From: Mycobacterium sp. HUMS_12744610
Lineage (GTDB): Bacteria > Actinomycetota > Actinomycetes > Mycobacteriales > Mycobacteriaceae
Direction: 5' to 3'
Assembly (NCBI RefSeq): GCF_041206865.1
Contig: NZ_JBGEDP010000001.1
Span: 4,402,001-4,466,000 of the forward strand
DNA: 64,000 bases
A program made the position numbers and the translations under genes. The notes beneath the pieces were generated by a model. That model saw nothing but the letters and a program-made list of their open reading frames with translations, had not been told where the DNA came from and searched no databases. Shown here piece by piece: positions 47,129-56,615 of the stretch (within the stretch, counting starts at the first letter, position 1; every line of letters begins with the position of its first letter).

Positions 47129-48589
47129 TTGACGCACAATGCTTCTCAGGCCAGATCCGTACAGGAGTACATCGACGAAAGGCCGCGGTGGCCGGATGGC
47201 ACCGAGACGCCCGCCACGCCGATGACCTCGATGCAGCTGCGGATATGGGCGCTCGCTTCGGCGGGAAAGTTCTTCGAGGGCATGGTGGTCTTCATGACCG
47301 GGGTGGCCCTGCCGCTGATCTCGATCGAGTTCCACCTGGCCGCCTCGGACCAGGGCTTCGTTACCGCGGCCTCACTGGCGGGCATCCTGGTCGGGGCCAG
47401 CGCCCTGGGTGGCCTGGCCGACAGGTACGGGCGCAAGCGCATGTTCGTCGTGGAGATGGTCATCTTCTCGGTGTTCCTGGTGGCGTTGACCATGTCACCC
47501 AACTTCGTGCTGCTGGTGGTCTTCCTGTTCGGCGCCGGGCTGGCCCTGGGCTGCGACTACCCGACCGCGCACATGGTCATCGCCGAAAGCACTCCGTCGT
47601 CGCGGCGCGGCCAGCTGGTGTTGAGCGCGTTCGCGTTCCAGGCCGTGGGCGCGCTCGTCGGCACGGGAGTCGGCTTCGTGATCCTCTACCAGAACCCGGA
47701 CGTCACGGCGTGGCGGTGGATGTACGGCGTCGCGATCGTGCCGGCGGTCCTGGTCATCGCCGGTCGGCTCTCCGTCACCGACAGCCCGCAGTGGCTGTTG
47801 TCGCGGGGCCGGACAGCCGACGCCGAGAAGGCCACCCGCGAGTTGCTGAAGCGCGACCCGCAGTACCCGCAGCAGGTGTCGCTGCGCCGCCCGGGCGGCG
47901 CGACCGACGCCAAGCCGGAAAGCGGCTACCGGGCGCTGTTCACCGCGGGCAACCGCCGGGCAACCGTCCTCGCTTCGGTTCCGTGGTTCCTGCAGGATCT
48001 CGGTGTCTACGGCATCGGCATCTTCACGCCCACGATCCTGGCCGCGCTCATCGGCAAGAAATCGCAGGCACACACGCTGCCCGGCACCGTCCACAACGAC
48101 ATCCTGGGGATCAAGGGTTCGGCGCTGATGGATGCGTTGTTCGTCCTCGGCGTCGTGACCGCCATCGTGGTGGTGGACAGGGCGGGGCGCATGCGGCTGG
48201 AGATCCTCGGTTTTCTGGGCTGCGCGGCGGGCCTGGCGCTGGCCGCGCTGTCGATCCGGCAGGGCGGCGGCCACGACATGGCACTGCTCTTGACCGGCTT
48301 CACGCTGTTCTACTTCATGTCGAACCTGGGTCCCAATTCGATGACCTACCTGGTGGCCGGCGAGGTTTTCCCGACGGGCTTGCGCGGCAAGGGCGCGGGG
48401 TACGCCGCGTCCTTCGCCAAGGTTGCCGCGGTCACGGCCGCGTTCCTGTTCCCCATGCTGCTCGACTCCATCGGCACCGCCGCCCTGCTCTGGATCCTGG
48501 TCGGCGCGTTCCTGACGGGCGCCGCGGTGACATTCCTGTTCAGGATCGAGACCAGAGGCGTCGACTTGGAGCGCGTCGGCCGCGCGTGA
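47129..48589 (+). CDS. MFS permease (AAHS/sugar-type)
   Basis: A 486-residue major facilitator with about 12 membrane helices. The loop 2-3 signature is GGLADRYGRKRMFVVEM (about 92-108), and a central loop follows the sixth helix (LLSRGRTADAEKATRELLKRDPQY). The C-terminal half has SNLGPNSMTYLVAGEVFPTGLRGKGAG, typical of the sugar/aromatic acid:H+ symporter groups. It likely imports a small organic acid or sugar. The start is TTG 47129 with AAAAGG upstream, which is not certain. It follows the nitroreductase by 200 bp. Confidence 0.88.
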   Translation: MTHNASQARSVQEYIDERPRWPDGTETPATPMTSMQLRIWALASAGKFFEGMVVFMTGVALPLISIEFHLAASDQGFVTAASLAGILVGASALGGLADRYGRKRMFVVEMVIFSVFLVALTMSPNFVLLVVFLFGAGLALGCDYPTAHMVIAESTPSSRRGQLVLSAFAFQAVGALVGTGVGFVILYQNPDVTAWRWMYGVAIVPAVLVIAGRLSVTDSPQWLLSRGRTADAEKATRELLKRDPQYPQQVSLRRPGGATDAKPESGYRALFTAGNRRATVLASVPWFLQDLGVYGIGIFTPTILAALIGKKSQAHTLPGTVHNDILGIKGSALMDALFVLGVVTAIVVVDRAGRMRLEILGFLGCAAGLALAALSIRQGGGHDMALLLTGFTLFYFMSNLGPNSMTYLVAGEVFPTGLRGKGAGYAASFAKVAAVTAAFLFPMLLDSIGTAALLWILVGAFLTGAAVTFLFRIETRGVDLERVGRA

Positions 48590-48605
48590 GGAGCTCGCCC
48601 GCAAC

Positions 48606-48848
48606 TCAGAACCGGATGAGCCCGCGCAGGTTCACCCCGGCGTGCAGGTCGGCGTAGCCGGTGTCGATCTCCTCGAGGGTGTACTCGCGGGTGACGAGCT
48701 CGCCGAGCTTGAGCCGTCCGGCGCGGTGGAGGTCGAGCATGCGCGGGATGCCGCTCCCGGGGTTCGACGATCCGAAAAGCGATCCGCGCGAATGCTTTTC
48801 GTACAGGTTCAGATCGAACAGCGACAAGTCGACAGAGGTGACTGGGTT
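48606..48848 (-). pseudogene. zinc alcohol dehydrogenase, C-terminal remnant
   Basis: About 80 residues of the C-terminal end of a medium-chain zinc alcohol dehydrogenase: LSLFDLNLYEKHSRGSLFGSSN, then PRMLDLHRAGRLKLGELVTREYTLEEI and GVNLRGLIRF. The nucleotide-binding and zinc regions are missing. The remnant begins at the junction with the end of the cyclic-nucleotide protein gene (48874), so most of the gene was lost in a deletion. The frame upstream of 48848 is unrelated sequence. Confidence 0.8.
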
Positions 48849-48873
48849 ACTACGTTGGCGACGGTCCGGCCCC

Positions 48874-49338
48874 TCAGTCCAGCGCATCCCCGTAGAGGTC
48901 CAGGAGCCGAAACCTCGTCGCGTCGAGATGCTGTCCGAGTACCGCGATCACACGCTTCTGCAGCTCGTATCCGAGTTCGTGATCCTGTTCGCACTTCTCG
49001 CGCAGGCATTTACCGTCGAAGACGATCGCGCGGGTCGTCTCCGCCGCGCGCACATCGAACCGCCAGGTGTAGGGCGGCACCAACCACGACCATCCGAGGA
49101 TGTCACCGGCCCCGAGCGTCTGGATCGTCAGGCCACCGCGGCCCAGCACGGCGATTTCGAGTGCGATCCGGCCGGCGCGGATGAGGTGGAAGTGGTCGGC
49201 CGGGTGGCCTTCACGGCAGATCAGCTCCCCGGCGTCGAAGCGCATGTTCGACGCGCAGCCGACCGCCAGCTCCAGGTAACGCGGGTCCATTCCGTCGAAG
49301 AACGGATGGCCGGCCAGAACGCCTTCGAGCGTCCTCAT
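48874..49338 (-). CDS. single-domain cyclic nucleotide-binding protein (Crp-like)
   Basis: A 154-residue protein with one cNMP-binding beta-roll: HPFFDGMDPRYLELAVGCASNMRFDAGELICREG, then HFHLIRAGRIALEI and a phosphate-binding-cassette-like GAGDILGWSWLVPPYTWRFDVRA. It has no HTH domain, so it is not a normal Crp regulator. The cassette lacks the canonical RxxxxA pattern in clear form, so ligand binding is uncertain. ATG 49338 is preceded by GTGAGAGGAAC. It may act by protein contact. Confidence 0.85.
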   Translation of the reverse strand: MRTLEGVLAGHPFFDGMDPRYLELAVGCASNMRFDAGELICREGHPADHFHLIRAGRIALEIAVLGRGGLTIQTLGAGDILGWSWLVPPYTWRFDVRAAETTRAIVFDGKCLREKCEQDHELGYELQKRVIAVLGQHLDATRFRLLDLYGDALD

Positions 49339-49545
49339 TGCGTGTTCCTCTCACGGCGCCGAACAGCTGCTTGGGACGGACCATAGAGGACGCGACGGCC
49401 TTCGTCCACGATCCAGCAAGATCCGCGGAAAGCGGTTGCCGGCGGCTTGCGCGGCGGGCAGCGGGTAGCGCCGAGAATGGCTTCCCCTTTCCGGAGAAGA
49501 CTATTCTCCTCACTTGAGAGACACATTACGATCGGCTGAGGAAGA

Positions 49546-50778
49546 TTGGAGCCCGACATCGACGCCTGGATCCTCGACGCGGTACGCACACCGCGCGGCC
49601 GCGGCCGCCCCGACGGGGCGTTGCACGCCGTACACCCGCAGGCCCTGTTCGCCCGCTGCCTGACCGCACTGGCCGAGCGCACCGGTTTCGACCCGGCCGA
49701 CGTCGACGACGTCATCGCCGGCAACGGCATCCTCAGCGGGGACCACACCGACGACATCGCGCGCCTGTCGGTGCTGCTGGCCGGCTGGCCCGAGACCGTG
49801 CCGGGGATGACGCTGAACCGGTTCTGCGGGTCGGGGCAGCAGGCGGTCACCGTCGCGGCGTCGGCGATCGCGGCCGGCAGCGAGGACCTGATGGTCGCCG
49901 GCGGCGTCGAGTCGATGTCCCGTTGGGGCGTCGCGGCCGGGATCCCGACGATCGACGGCGGCAACCCCGACTTTCGTAAGCGTTACCCGACCGTCCCGCA
50001 GGGAATTTCGGCCGACCTCATCGCCACCCTCGAAGGGTTCGGCCGCGACGACGTCGACGCCTATGCGGCGCGCAGCCAGCACCGGGCCGCCGCGGCGGTC
50101 GACGACGGCCGGTTCGAGCGATCCCTGGTCGGGGTTACCACCCCCGACGGCTGCGTCGAATGCGACGAGCATCCGCGCCCCGGGACCACCGCCGAGACGC
50201 TGGCGCGCCTGCAGCCCGCCTTCGCCGCGATGGGCGCGGCCCGTGCCGAGGGCGAGCGGTTGACCTTCGACGAGATCTGCCTGCGCCGCTACCCGGGCAT
50301 CGACCGCGTCGAGCACGTCCACCATGCGGGCAACTCGTCGGGGGTCGTCGACGGCGCCGCGGCGGTGCTGCTCGCCTCCGCGAAATGGATTCAGGCACAA
50401 AGGGTTTCATCGCGTGCACAGATCCGCGCCACGGCCGCGGTCGGCAGCGAGCCCGTCATCATGCTCACCGCGCCCGGGCCCGCCGCGCAGCGCTGCCTGG
50501 CCCGCGCCGGCATGAGCGTGGCCGACATCGACCTGTGGGAGATCAACGAGGCCTTCGCCGCGGTCCCGCTCAAGACGATGCGCGACCTCGACATCGACCC
50601 CGAGCGGGTCAACGTCAACGGCGGCGCCATCGCCCTGGGCCACCCGATCGGCGCCACCGGCGCGATGCTGCTGGGCACCCTGCTCGACGAGCTCGAACGC
50701 CGGGATCTGGCAACGGGTCTGGTGACCATGTGCACCGGCGGCGGCATGGGCACCGCGACGATCATCGAACGCGCATGA
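49546..50778 (+). CDS. acetyl-CoA acetyltransferase (thiolase)
   Basis: A 410-residue degradative-type thiolase. The nucleophile is in [12 protein letters not shown] (Cys about 92), then [41 protein letters not shown] (catalytic His), and CTGGGMGTA (second Cys). It probably cleaves 3-ketoacyl-CoA at the end of beta-oxidation. The start is TTG 49546 with GAGGAAGA directly before it. It is the first gene of a four-gene operon; the stop overlaps the crotonase start (ATGA). Confidence 0.93.
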   Translation: MEPDIDAWILDAVRTPRGRGRPDGALHAVHPQALFARCLTALAERTGFDPADVDDVIAGNGILSGDHTDDIARLSVLLAGWPETVPGMTLNRFCGSGQQAVTVAASAIAAGSEDLMVAGGVESMSRWGVAAGIPTIDGGNPDFRKRYPTVPQGISADLIATLEGFGRDDVDAYAARSQHRAAAAVDDGRFERSLVGVTTPDGCVECDEHPRPGTTAETLARLQPAFAAMGAARAEGERLTFDEICLRRYPGIDRVEHVHHAGNSSGVVDGAAAVLLASAKWIQAQRVSSRAQIRATAAVGSEPVIMLTAPGPAAQRCLARAGMSVADIDLWEINEAFAAVPLKTMRDLDIDPERVNVNGGAIALGHPIGATGAMLLGTLLDELERRDLATGLVTMCTGGGMGTATIIERA

Positions 50779-51548
50779 GCACCCTGGAGCTCGACCGGCC
50801 CCGCGGCGGGGTCGTCGTCGTCCGCCTGAACCGGCCGCGGTGCCTCAACGCCGTCAACGAGGCCATGCAGACCGAATTGCGCGACGTGCTGGCCGATCTG
50901 GCCGGCGAGGACTCCGCGCGGGCCGTCGTGCTCACCGGCGCCGGCCGCGGTTTCTGCGCGGGAATCGACATGCGCGACTTCGGGCCCGCCATGCCGGAGG
51001 CCTCCGCGCCCGCGCTGGACCGGTTGCGTTTCCAGGAACGCATGACCGCACTGGCGGAGGCGATCCGCGGACTGCCGCAACCCGTCGTCGCCGCGGTCAA
51101 CGGTCCCTGTGTCGGCGCGGGCTTCGCGTTGTGCCTGGCCGCCGACATCCGGATCTGTTCGACCGCGGCGTCGTTCGGCAACGCCGCGATCCTGCTGGGG
51201 CTCTCGGGCGCCGAGATGGGCATGAGCTACCACCTGCCCCGCATCGTGGGCACCAGCGTGGCCGCCGACTGGATGCTGACCGGGCGCACGATTCCGGCCG
51301 CCGAAGCCGACCGGCGCGGCCTGGTCAGCGAGGTGGTCGAACCCGACCGGCTGCTCGAGCGGGCCGTGGAACTGGCCACCCTGATCGCCGGTCTCCCCCC
51401 GCTGGGCGTGCGGCTGACCAAGCGCGCGCTGCAGGTCAACACCGACGCGGCGAGCCTGTCCGCCGCGCTGGAGCTGGAGAACCGCAACCAGGTCCTCGCC
51501 CACGCCACCGACGAGGCGGCCGACCGCCGCGCGAAGTGGACCACATGA
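50775..51548 (+). CDS. enoyl-CoA hydratase/isomerase
   Basis: A 257-residue crotonase. [23 protein letters not shown] opens the fold, [11 protein letters not shown] is the oxyanion loop, [18 protein letters not shown] is the second signature, and [20 protein letters not shown] bears the Glu region. It likely hydrates enoyl-CoA. The start ATG 50775 overlaps the thiolase stop, and its stop overlaps the CoA-transferase start, giving tight coupling. Confidence 0.92.
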   Translation: MSTLELDRPRGGVVVVRLNRPRCLNAVNEAMQTELRDVLADLAGEDSARAVVLTGAGRGFCAGIDMRDFGPAMPEASAPALDRLRFQERMTALAEAIRGLPQPVVAAVNGPCVGAGFALCLAADIRICSTAASFGNAAILLGLSGAEMGMSYHLPRIVGTSVAADWMLTGRTIPAAEADRRGLVSEVVEPDRLLERAVELATLIAGLPPLGVRLTKRALQVNTDAASLSAALELENRNQVLAHATDEAADRRAKWTT

Positions 51549-52693
51549 GCGGCCCGCTGCGGGGCCTGCGCATCGTGATGATGGGCGGGCTGGGGCCCGC
51601 GCCGTTCTGCGGGATGCTGTTGGGCGACTTGGGCGCCGACGTGGTCCGCGTGGACCCCGTCGCGGGCGTGGACGGCCCGTTGCCGATCGACTACACGGTC
51701 CGGCGCGGCCAGCGGTCGCTGGCCGCCGACGTCAAAGACCCCCGCGGCCGCGACCTGGTGCACCGTCTGGTAGCCGGCGCCGACGCGTTCGTCGACGTGT
51801 ACCGGCCGGGGGTCGCCGAGCGGCTGGGCATCGGGCCGGACGCGTTGCTGGGACGCAACCCCCGGCTGGTGTATGCCCGCATGACGGGATACGGGCAGGA
51901 CGGACCCCTGTCCGGGCACGCGGGCCACGACATCAACTACATCGCCCTGGCCGGCGCGCTACACGGGATCGGCACCGCCGAATCGCCGGTGCCGCCGCTG
52001 AATCTGGTCGGCGACTACGGCGGCGGCGGGATGCTGCTGGCGGTCGGCCTTTTGAGCGCGATCCTGGAGGCCCGCGAGTCCGGAGCGGGTCAGGTGCTCG
52101 ACGTGGCCATGGTCGACGGCGTGGCCACGCTGCTGGCGCCCTACTTCGGGATGGTGCCCACCGGCACCTGGCGCGACCGCCGCCAGGACAACCTGCTCGA
52201 CGGCGCCGCCCACTTCTACGGCGTCTACGTCACCGCCGACGGCCGTCACGTCGCTGTGGGCGCGATGGAACCCAAGTTCTACGCCGAGCTGTGCGAGCGG
52301 CTCGGCGTCGGCGTTCCCCACGACGACGACGCACCGTCGACCTGGTCGGCGCACCGCGCGGCGCTGGCCGCGCGCTTCGCCGAGAAGACCCGCGACGAGT
52401 GGGAGCGCATCCTCGACTCACCGGGATGCTGTGCGACACCGGTGCTTTCGCTGTCCGAGGCACCGCATCACCCGCACCTGGCCGCGCGCGGGACATTCGT
52501 CGACGTGGACGGCGTCACCCAGCCCGCGCCGGCGCCACGCTTCTCGCGCACCCCGCCCGCGGCGCCCGGCGCCCCGTCGCTGCCCGGCGATCACACGCGT
52601 GCGCTGCTACGCGAACTGGGATTGGACCCCGAGGCCGTCACTGCCCTCGTCGATGCCGGCGTGGTGGCCCAGAGCAACCGGAAGGAACGATAG
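51545..52693 (+). CDS. CaiB/BaiF-family CoA-transferase or racemase
   Basis: A 382-residue class III CoA-transferase/alpha-methylacyl-CoA racemase family protein. It has [32 protein letters not shown] (about 7-38), [50 protein letters not shown] (the family loop with His-Asp), and [16 protein letters not shown]. Racemase activity on 2-methylacyl-CoA is suggested by the company of an acyl-CoA dehydrogenase and a thiolase. The His-Asp pair supports this. The start overlaps the crotonase stop. Confidence 0.92.
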   Translation: MSGPLRGLRIVMMGGLGPAPFCGMLLGDLGADVVRVDPVAGVDGPLPIDYTVRRGQRSLAADVKDPRGRDLVHRLVAGADAFVDVYRPGVAERLGIGPDALLGRNPRLVYARMTGYGQDGPLSGHAGHDINYIALAGALHGIGTAESPVPPLNLVGDYGGGGMLLAVGLLSAILEARESGAGQVLDVAMVDGVATLLAPYFGMVPTGTWRDRRQDNLLDGAAHFYGVYVTADGRHVAVGAMEPKFYAELCERLGVGVPHDDDAPSTWSAHRAALAARFAEKTRDEWERILDSPGCCATPVLSLSEAPHHPHLAARGTFVDVDGVTQPAPAPRFSRTPPAAPGAPSLPGDHTRALLRELGLDPEAVTALVDAGVVAQSNRKER

Positions 52694-53992
52694 ATGGCGT
52701 GGGACTTCTCCACCGACCCGGAGTGGGCGGCGCAACTGAAATGGGTCGAGGACTTCGTGCGCGAGGAGTGCGAACCGATCGACCTGATCGTCAAGGAGTC
52801 CCACGACCTCAACGACCCGGTGCGTCAGGCACTGATCCCGCCGCTGCAGGAGATCGTCAAGGAGCGTGGGCTGTGGGCCACGCACCTCGGGCCGCACCTG
52901 GGCGGTCCCGGCTACGGGCAGGTGAAGCTGGCGCTGCTCAACGAGATCCTGGGCCGCTCGGAGTGCGCGCCGATCGTGTTCGGCTCCCAGGCACCCGATT
53001 CGGGCAACAGCGAGATCCTCGCGCACTACGGCACACCCGAGCTCAAGGCGCGCTACCTCGAGCCGCTGCTGGACAACCGCATCGTGTCCTGTTTCTCCAT
53101 GACCGAGCCGCAGGGCGGCGCCGACCCGAAGGTGTTCCGCACCACCGCCGTGCCCGATGGTGATAACTGGATCATCAACGGGGAGAAGTGGTATTCCTCG
53201 TTCGCGTCGATGGCGTCGTTTCTCATCGTGATGGCGATGACCGACCCCGACGCGCCGCCGTACCAGCGCTGCTCGATGTTCGTCGTGCCGGGCGACACCC
53301 CGGGCATCAACGTGCTGCGCGACGTCGGGCTCGGCTATCAGCCGCTGGGTGGCGGCGGGCGCGAGGGTTACGTCCGCTACGAGAACGTCCGCGTGCCGGG
53401 AGACCACATGCTGGGCCCGCGCGGCGGCGCGTTCGTGGTCGCCCAGACCCGCCTGGGCGGCGGGCGTATTCACCACGCCATGCGCACGGTCGGCTTGGTG
53501 CGGCGGATCTTCGACATGATCTGCGAGCGGGCGGTGTCGCGCTACACCCAGGGCGAGGTGCTGGCCAACAAGCAGCTCGTCCAGGAGATGGTCGCCGACT
53601 CGTGGATGGAGATCGAGGCGTTCCGGTTGCTGACGCTGCAAACCGCTTGGAAGATCGACCAGTTCAACGATTACCAGGCGGTGCGGGCCGACATCTCCGC
53701 GGTCAAGGCGATGATGCAGAAGGTGCTGCACGACGTATCGGCGCGGGCGCTGCAGCTGCACGGATCGCTGGGCACCAGCCACGAGATGCCCTTCGTGCAG
53801 TACCTGGTGGAGTCCTTCGTGCTCGGCCTGGCCGACGGCCCCACCGAGGTGCACAAGGTGACGCTGGCGCGCCAGCTGCTCAAAGACCGGCAGCCCGCTC
53901 CCGACCTGTTCCCCTCCGAGCATCTGCTGCGGCTGCGTGCGGCCGCGGAGGCGAAGTTCGCCGACAAGCTGGCCGGCATTCCGCGCGCGTAG
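52694..53992 (+). CDS. acyl-CoA dehydrogenase
   Basis: A 432-residue acyl-CoA dehydrogenase. It has WAAQLKWVEDFVREECEPIDL, then CFSMTEPQGGADPKVFRTTAV (FAD and substrate loop), WIINGEKWYSSFASMASFLIV, and LQLHGSLGTSHEMPFVQYLVESFVLGLADGP near the C-terminus. The length and end resemble ACAD10/11-like enzymes that handle branched or hydroxylated acyl-CoA. It starts one base after the CoA-transferase stop. Together with thiolase, crotonase and racemase it makes a self-contained beta-oxidation set. Confidence 0.93.
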   Translation: MAWDFSTDPEWAAQLKWVEDFVREECEPIDLIVKESHDLNDPVRQALIPPLQEIVKERGLWATHLGPHLGGPGYGQVKLALLNEILGRSECAPIVFGSQAPDSGNSEILAHYGTPELKARYLEPLLDNRIVSCFSMTEPQGGADPKVFRTTAVPDGDNWIINGEKWYSSFASMASFLIVMAMTDPDAPPYQRCSMFVVPGDTPGINVLRDVGLGYQPLGGGGREGYVRYENVRVPGDHMLGPRGGAFVVAQTRLGGGRIHHAMRTVGLVRRIFDMICERAVSRYTQGEVLANKQLVQEMVADSWMEIEAFRLLTLQTAWKIDQFNDYQAVRADISAVKAMMQKVLHDVSARALQLHGSLGTSHEMPFVQYLVESFVLGLADGPTEVHKVTLARQLLKDRQPAPDLFPSEHLLRLRAAAEAKFADKLAGIPRA

Positions 53993-54065
53993 CCGCCCCA
54001 GCGCGAGCGTGCGTGTCTGGACGCGACACGCCGCTGCACCGTGGCATTTCGCGCACCCTCGCGAG

Positions 54066-55013
54066 CTAGCGGCCCAGAATCGTCCGGGCGCGCTGCAGCA
54101 GCCGGGGCAGGGCCGCCGCCATGGCTTCCAGGTCGGCCCGCGGCGAACGCCTGCGGCGGTTGTGCTTGACGATCAGCGACCACGTGGCCGCCGACTTGAA
54201 GCACGCCAGGGCGGTGAACCAGTCCAGGTCGCCGACCTCGCGGCCCAGCCGGTCGCGGTAGATCGCGGTCAGCTCGGCGACCGGTGGGGCGACATCGCCG
54301 CGTGAAACGCGACGATAGGTGTCCGGATCGCAGTTGATCAGAAACCAGCCCGCATCGATGCGCGGGTCGCCGATCGACCAGATCTCCCAGTCGATCACCG
54401 CGTCGATGCGGGCCCCGGCGGCCATCAGGTTGCCCAGCCGGAAGTCTCCGTGAATCACGCTGGGCCCCATGACTTCCGGCGCACAACCCAACAGCGCGTC
54501 GCGCACGTCCTGCCACCCGGGCACCAGCGCCGGGTCGACGGTGCCCAGGGTGTCGCACCAGCGCCGGACTTCGGCGGCCGGGTCGACGACCGGTTCGTCG
54601 CCCAGCCCCAGCGCGGCCGGCGAGAGACGGTGCAGGGCGGCCATGACGCGGCAGGCGTTGCGGTACCGGTCGGCCAGGTCGGCATCCGGTGGGCAACCGT
54701 CGAACAACGGCTCCACGCACTCGCCGTCGATGCGCGACATCACGAACAGCGGCGGGCTGCCGGGGTCCTCCCACACCACGGCGGGCACCGGAAAATCGCT
54801 TTCCGCAAGCGCTTTGATGACGCGCGCCTGCCGCAGCACGTCGCGGTGCCCGATCGCCTCGACGCCCGGCGGGGCAACCTTGACCACCACGGGCCGGCCG
54901 CCCATCGCGGCGGCGAAGGTGAGGCTGGAGGCGCCCCCGGCGAGTGGATGGACGTCGCCGACGCCGGCGCGGGCGAGGCGCCCGCGCAGCTCGTCGAGGT
55001 CCAGTTCGGCCAT
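54066..55013 (-). CDS. aminoglycoside phosphotransferase-fold kinase
   Basis: A 315-residue APH-type kinase. It has VHPLAGGASSLTFAA (nucleotide loop), RPVVVKVAPPG (lysine), VIHGDFRLGNLM (catalytic Asp), and VIDWEIWSIGDPRIDAGW (metal-binding Asp). ACAD10-like proteins often carry such a kinase domain that phosphorylates 4-hydroxyacyl-CoA, and an ACAD gene is close by, so a role in hydroxy-acid degradation is possible (inference). It directly abuts the SDR gene upstream with no gap. It converges on the acyl-CoA dehydrogenase. Confidence 0.9.
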   Translation of the reverse strand: MAELDLDELRGRLARAGVGDVHPLAGGASSLTFAAAMGGRPVVVKVAPPGVEAIGHRDVLRQARVIKALAESDFPVPAVVWEDPGSPPLFVMSRIDGECVEPLFDGCPPDADLADRYRNACRVMAALHRLSPAALGLGDEPVVDPAAEVRRWCDTLGTVDPALVPGWQDVRDALLGCAPEVMGPSVIHGDFRLGNLMAAGARIDAVIDWEIWSIGDPRIDAGWFLINCDPDTYRRVSRGDVAPPVAELTAIYRDRLGREVGDLDWFTALACFKSAATWSLIVKHNRRRRSPRADLEAMAAALPRLLQRARTILGR

Positions 55014-55814
55014 TCAAACGGCGGGCTGGGTCCAGCCGGCCTCGGCGAGGAACGACTGGGTGTGCGCGATGCGGCCGGTCAGGGTTTTCGGATCGCCGGT
55101 GCACAACCGGAAGGCGGTCTCGGTGATCAGCTCGATGTCCTCGGTGTCGGCCTTGGCCAGGTCGAGGGCGCCGGCCCCCGGTGTCGCCACCGGGTCGGAC
55201 GGGGCGGCGGCGTTGACGGCGATGCCGTCGTCGTACAGTTCGGCGGCAAGGCTTTTGGTCAGCCGGTTGAGGGCGGCCTTGGCCGTCCCGTAGACACCGA
55301 AGCCGGCGCTGCGGTCGAACTCGGAGAACGGCGGCCCCGGTGGCAGGTCGCCGCCCACCGAGGTCAGATTCAGGATCCAGCCCCGTCCGCGCTCGCGCAT
55401 CGCGGGGATCGCCAGCTGGCACAGGTGCAGCGGTCCCAGGACGTGCATCTCCATCATCAGCCGCACCCGCTTCTCGGGGAATTCGTCGAGGGGCCGCAGG
55501 AAGGTCACGGCGGCGTTGTTGACGAGGATGTCCGGGGCGCCGACGGTGTCGTGCACCTCGGCGTAGAGGCGTTCGCGTTCGCCGGACTGGGACAGGTCGG
55601 CCTGGATCGCCACCGCGCGGCCGCCGGCGGCCGCGATCTCGTCGCGGGTCTGGCGCAGCGATCCCTGGTACTTGGGGTCGGGGTCCATGGTGCGGGCGGT
55701 CAGCGCGACCGTGGCACCCCGCGCAGCCAGTCGCGCGGCGATCGCCTTGCCCAGCCCGCGACTGCTCCCGGTGACCAGCGCCACCATCCCGTCACACCGT
55801 TGGCCGGCGTTCAT
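55014..55814 (-). CDS. short-chain dehydrogenase/reductase
   Basis: A 266-residue SDR. GSSRGLGKAIAARLA is the cofactor motif (about 16-30), VNNAAVTFLRPLDE follows, and the Ser and Tyr-x3-Lys are in NLTSVGGD and YGTAKAALNR. The Tyr is followed by GTAK, an accepted form of the YxxxK motif. ATG 55814 has GGAGGAGG upstream. It is the first gene of a two-gene unit with the kinase. The longer frame to 56246 is shadow. Confidence 0.9.
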   Translation of the reverse strand: MNAGQRCDGMVALVTGSSRGLGKAIAARLAARGATVALTARTMDPDPKYQGSLRQTRDEIAAAGGRAVAIQADLSQSGERERLYAEVHDTVGAPDILVNNAAVTFLRPLDEFPEKRVRLMMEMHVLGPLHLCQLAIPAMRERGRGWILNLTSVGGDLPPGPPFSEFDRSAGFGVYGTAKAALNRLTKSLAAELYDDGIAVNAAAPSDPVATPGAGALDLAKADTEDIELITETAFRLCTGDPKTLTGRIAHTQSFLAEAGWTQPAV

Positions 55815-56078
55815 TCTCGACCTCCTCCAGCCGCCCGAAAACGGCTTCTCCGATCTAGAGAATGCCATTATCGGCGGTGCCGGCAAAGTGCGGCCGGCGT
55901 GTCGACCCCGGCCGTGTGCGCCGGGGTCGCCGCCACGCCCTATCCACCCGGCGAAACGCATGTGGCTCCCGGCGAAATCATCGCCCGCCCGGGCCGCGCA
56001 CGGGGCCGCGCGCCCGTAGACTCCGGGCCTCCGGATCGAGCCGTCGGGACGGCAGCGGCGCAGAGGAGAGCAACCCCC

Positions 56079-56102
56079 ATGATCATCGTTCGCCCATCGT
56101 GA
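56079..56102 (+). CDS. possible seven-codon leader peptide
   Basis: ATG 56079 has GAGGAGAG nine bases upstream and encodes MIIVRPS before TGA 56100-56102. It overlaps the GTG start of the next gene (GTGA), a usual coupling geometry. Leader function is inference. Confidence 0.35.
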   Translation: MIIVRPS

Positions 56103-56536
56103 TCGTCTTCTCGTTGCGCACCGCCGCCCGGTCCACCATCGAATTCGGCGCCCTTTACCGGGTCTCGGCGGGGGCCGTCTTCGCCGCGCTCGCCGATTGC
56201 GACTACCTCGTCGATGCGGGCCCCACACCGGAGCCGGGACGCGCACTGGGCCTGCACGAGGAATACCGCATCGAGGCGGGTCCCGCGCTGCTGACGGTGT
56301 CGGCCGACGCCTTCGCCGGCCACGTCCGATTCGTGCTCGACGGCCCGCGGTTCGGTTTCGATTTCGGAGCCACCCGCAACGACCCGGTCACGTGGATGCG
56401 GCTGGTCACACTCGCGGTTCAGTACGCCGACGCCTACCGGATCCTCGCGGACGTCGCAGACCCGCACGTGGGCTTCGGCCTCACGCGGGGCGTACGGCCA
56501 CCACTGCGCGCGGTCCCCGACGTCACCGACACGTAG
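56099..56536 (+). CDS. hypothetical protein
   Basis: A 145-residue protein I do not recognise. It has no signal peptide or membrane helix. Beta-strand-like stretches include RSTIEFGALYRVSAGAVFAAL, HEEYRIEAGPALLTVSADAF and HVRFVLDGPRFGFDFGATRND, then a helix LVTLAVQYADAYRILAD. GTG 56099 has no ribosome binding site of its own, but overlaps a possible leader peptide with a good one. The next gene downstream is mmr on the same strand, 79 bp away. Confidence 0.6.
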   Translation: MIVFSLRTAARSTIEFGALYRVSAGAVFAALADCDYLVDAGPTPEPGRALGLHEEYRIEAGPALLTVSADAFAGHVRFVLDGPRFGFDFGATRNDPVTWMRLVTLAVQYADAYRILADVADPHVGFGLTRGVRPPLRAVPDVTDT

Positions 56537-56615
56537 CTACGCCACGCGCGGCGGGCGACCGCCCGCACGCCCCCGTCGTGTACACCTACAGGGGGTTCGT
56601 ACACCGGGAGGCGAC

